This document shows, piece after piece, positions 53,825 to 53,838 of a DNA stretch of 53,838 bases. The notes beneath the pieces were generated by a model. That model made no database searches, had not been told where the DNA came from, and worked only from the letters and a program-made list of their open reading frames with translations. The stretch is from Hyphomicrobiales bacterium (GTDB lineage Bacteria; Pseudomonadota; Alphaproteobacteria; Rhizobiales; Devosiaceae). The position numbers and the translations under genes are program-made. How positions within the stretch are numbered: position 1 is the stretch's first letter; the number at the start of each line of letters is the position of its first letter. Location: contig UCAU01000025.1 in assembly GCA_900470445.1 (NCBI GenBank), positions 20,721-74,558 of the forward strand. The letters are read 5' to 3'.

Positions 53825-53838
53825 GTCGTGGCGGCAAG

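Overview
The window is high-GC DNA from a heterotrophic proteobacterium. The mix of genes points to an alphaproteobacterium of the Hyphomicrobiales, possibly Devosia-like. That is an inference from gene content (many ABC importers, an Mla system with a STAS-fused permease, non-phosphorylative sugar-acid genes, REP-type intergenic palindromes), not from a marker gene. Coding density is high and I see no rRNA, tRNA, CRISPR array, phage or insertion sequence.

Region 1 (1-10.1 kb): a YkoF-type thiamin/HMP-binding protein behind a TPP riboswitch, the AzlCD branched-chain amino acid exporter, a small outer-membrane barrel protein with a strong terminator, and an OmpR-type two-component system divergent from an RND efflux pair (adaptor plus permease). 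A small secreted protein with its own promoter follows.

Region 2 (10.1-24.9 kb): a sugar and sugar-acid island. A minus-strand operon (IlvD/Edd dehydratase, amidohydrolase-type lactonase, atypical SDR) is divergent from a Gfo/Idh/MocA dehydrogenase and an FCD-type GntR regulator. Next come a GH39 glycosidase, divergent from a five-gene oligosaccharide/oligopeptide-type ABC importer, and mannonate dehydratase. Together they could take a glycoside from uptake through hydrolysis, oxidation, lactone opening, dehydration and a final oxidation. A short motif, TTRTYRATAA, occurs twice in each of the two divergent intergenic regions and may be the operator of the FCD regulator.

Region 3 (25.2-29.0 kb): a four-gene Mla/MCE lipid transport operon (STAS-MlaE, MlaF, long MlaD/MCE protein, ABC_trans_aux lipoprotein).

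Region 4 (29.2-46.4 kb): an amide- and peptide-centred region. A tightly coupled triad (N-formylglutamate amidohydrolase, DUF1704/QEGLA HExxxH protein, glutathione-synthetase-like ATP-grasp ligase) abuts a DUF885 metallopeptidase and an aldo/keto reductase. A GntR-type regulator of unknown effector then precedes an eight-gene operon: Dpp-type importer, an M24 protein with a degraded metal site, an AstE/aspartoacylase-like deacylase and a metal-dependent amidohydrolase. An LrgA/LrgB pair follows. The triad is my leading candidate for an undescribed system: an amino-acid ligase paired with a carboxypeptidase-like eraser.

Region 5 (46.4-53.8 kb): an AraC regulator divergent from a carbohydrate ABC importer (binding protein, two permeases, MalK-like ATPase), with a DHDPS-family lyase and an aldo/keto reductase embedded in the same operon.

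Intergenic spaces between convergent genes, and downstream of binding-protein genes, are filled with REP-like palindrome pairs or strong hairpins. Start codons were chosen from visible Shine-Dalgarno sequences and overlaps; several are GTG or TTG.
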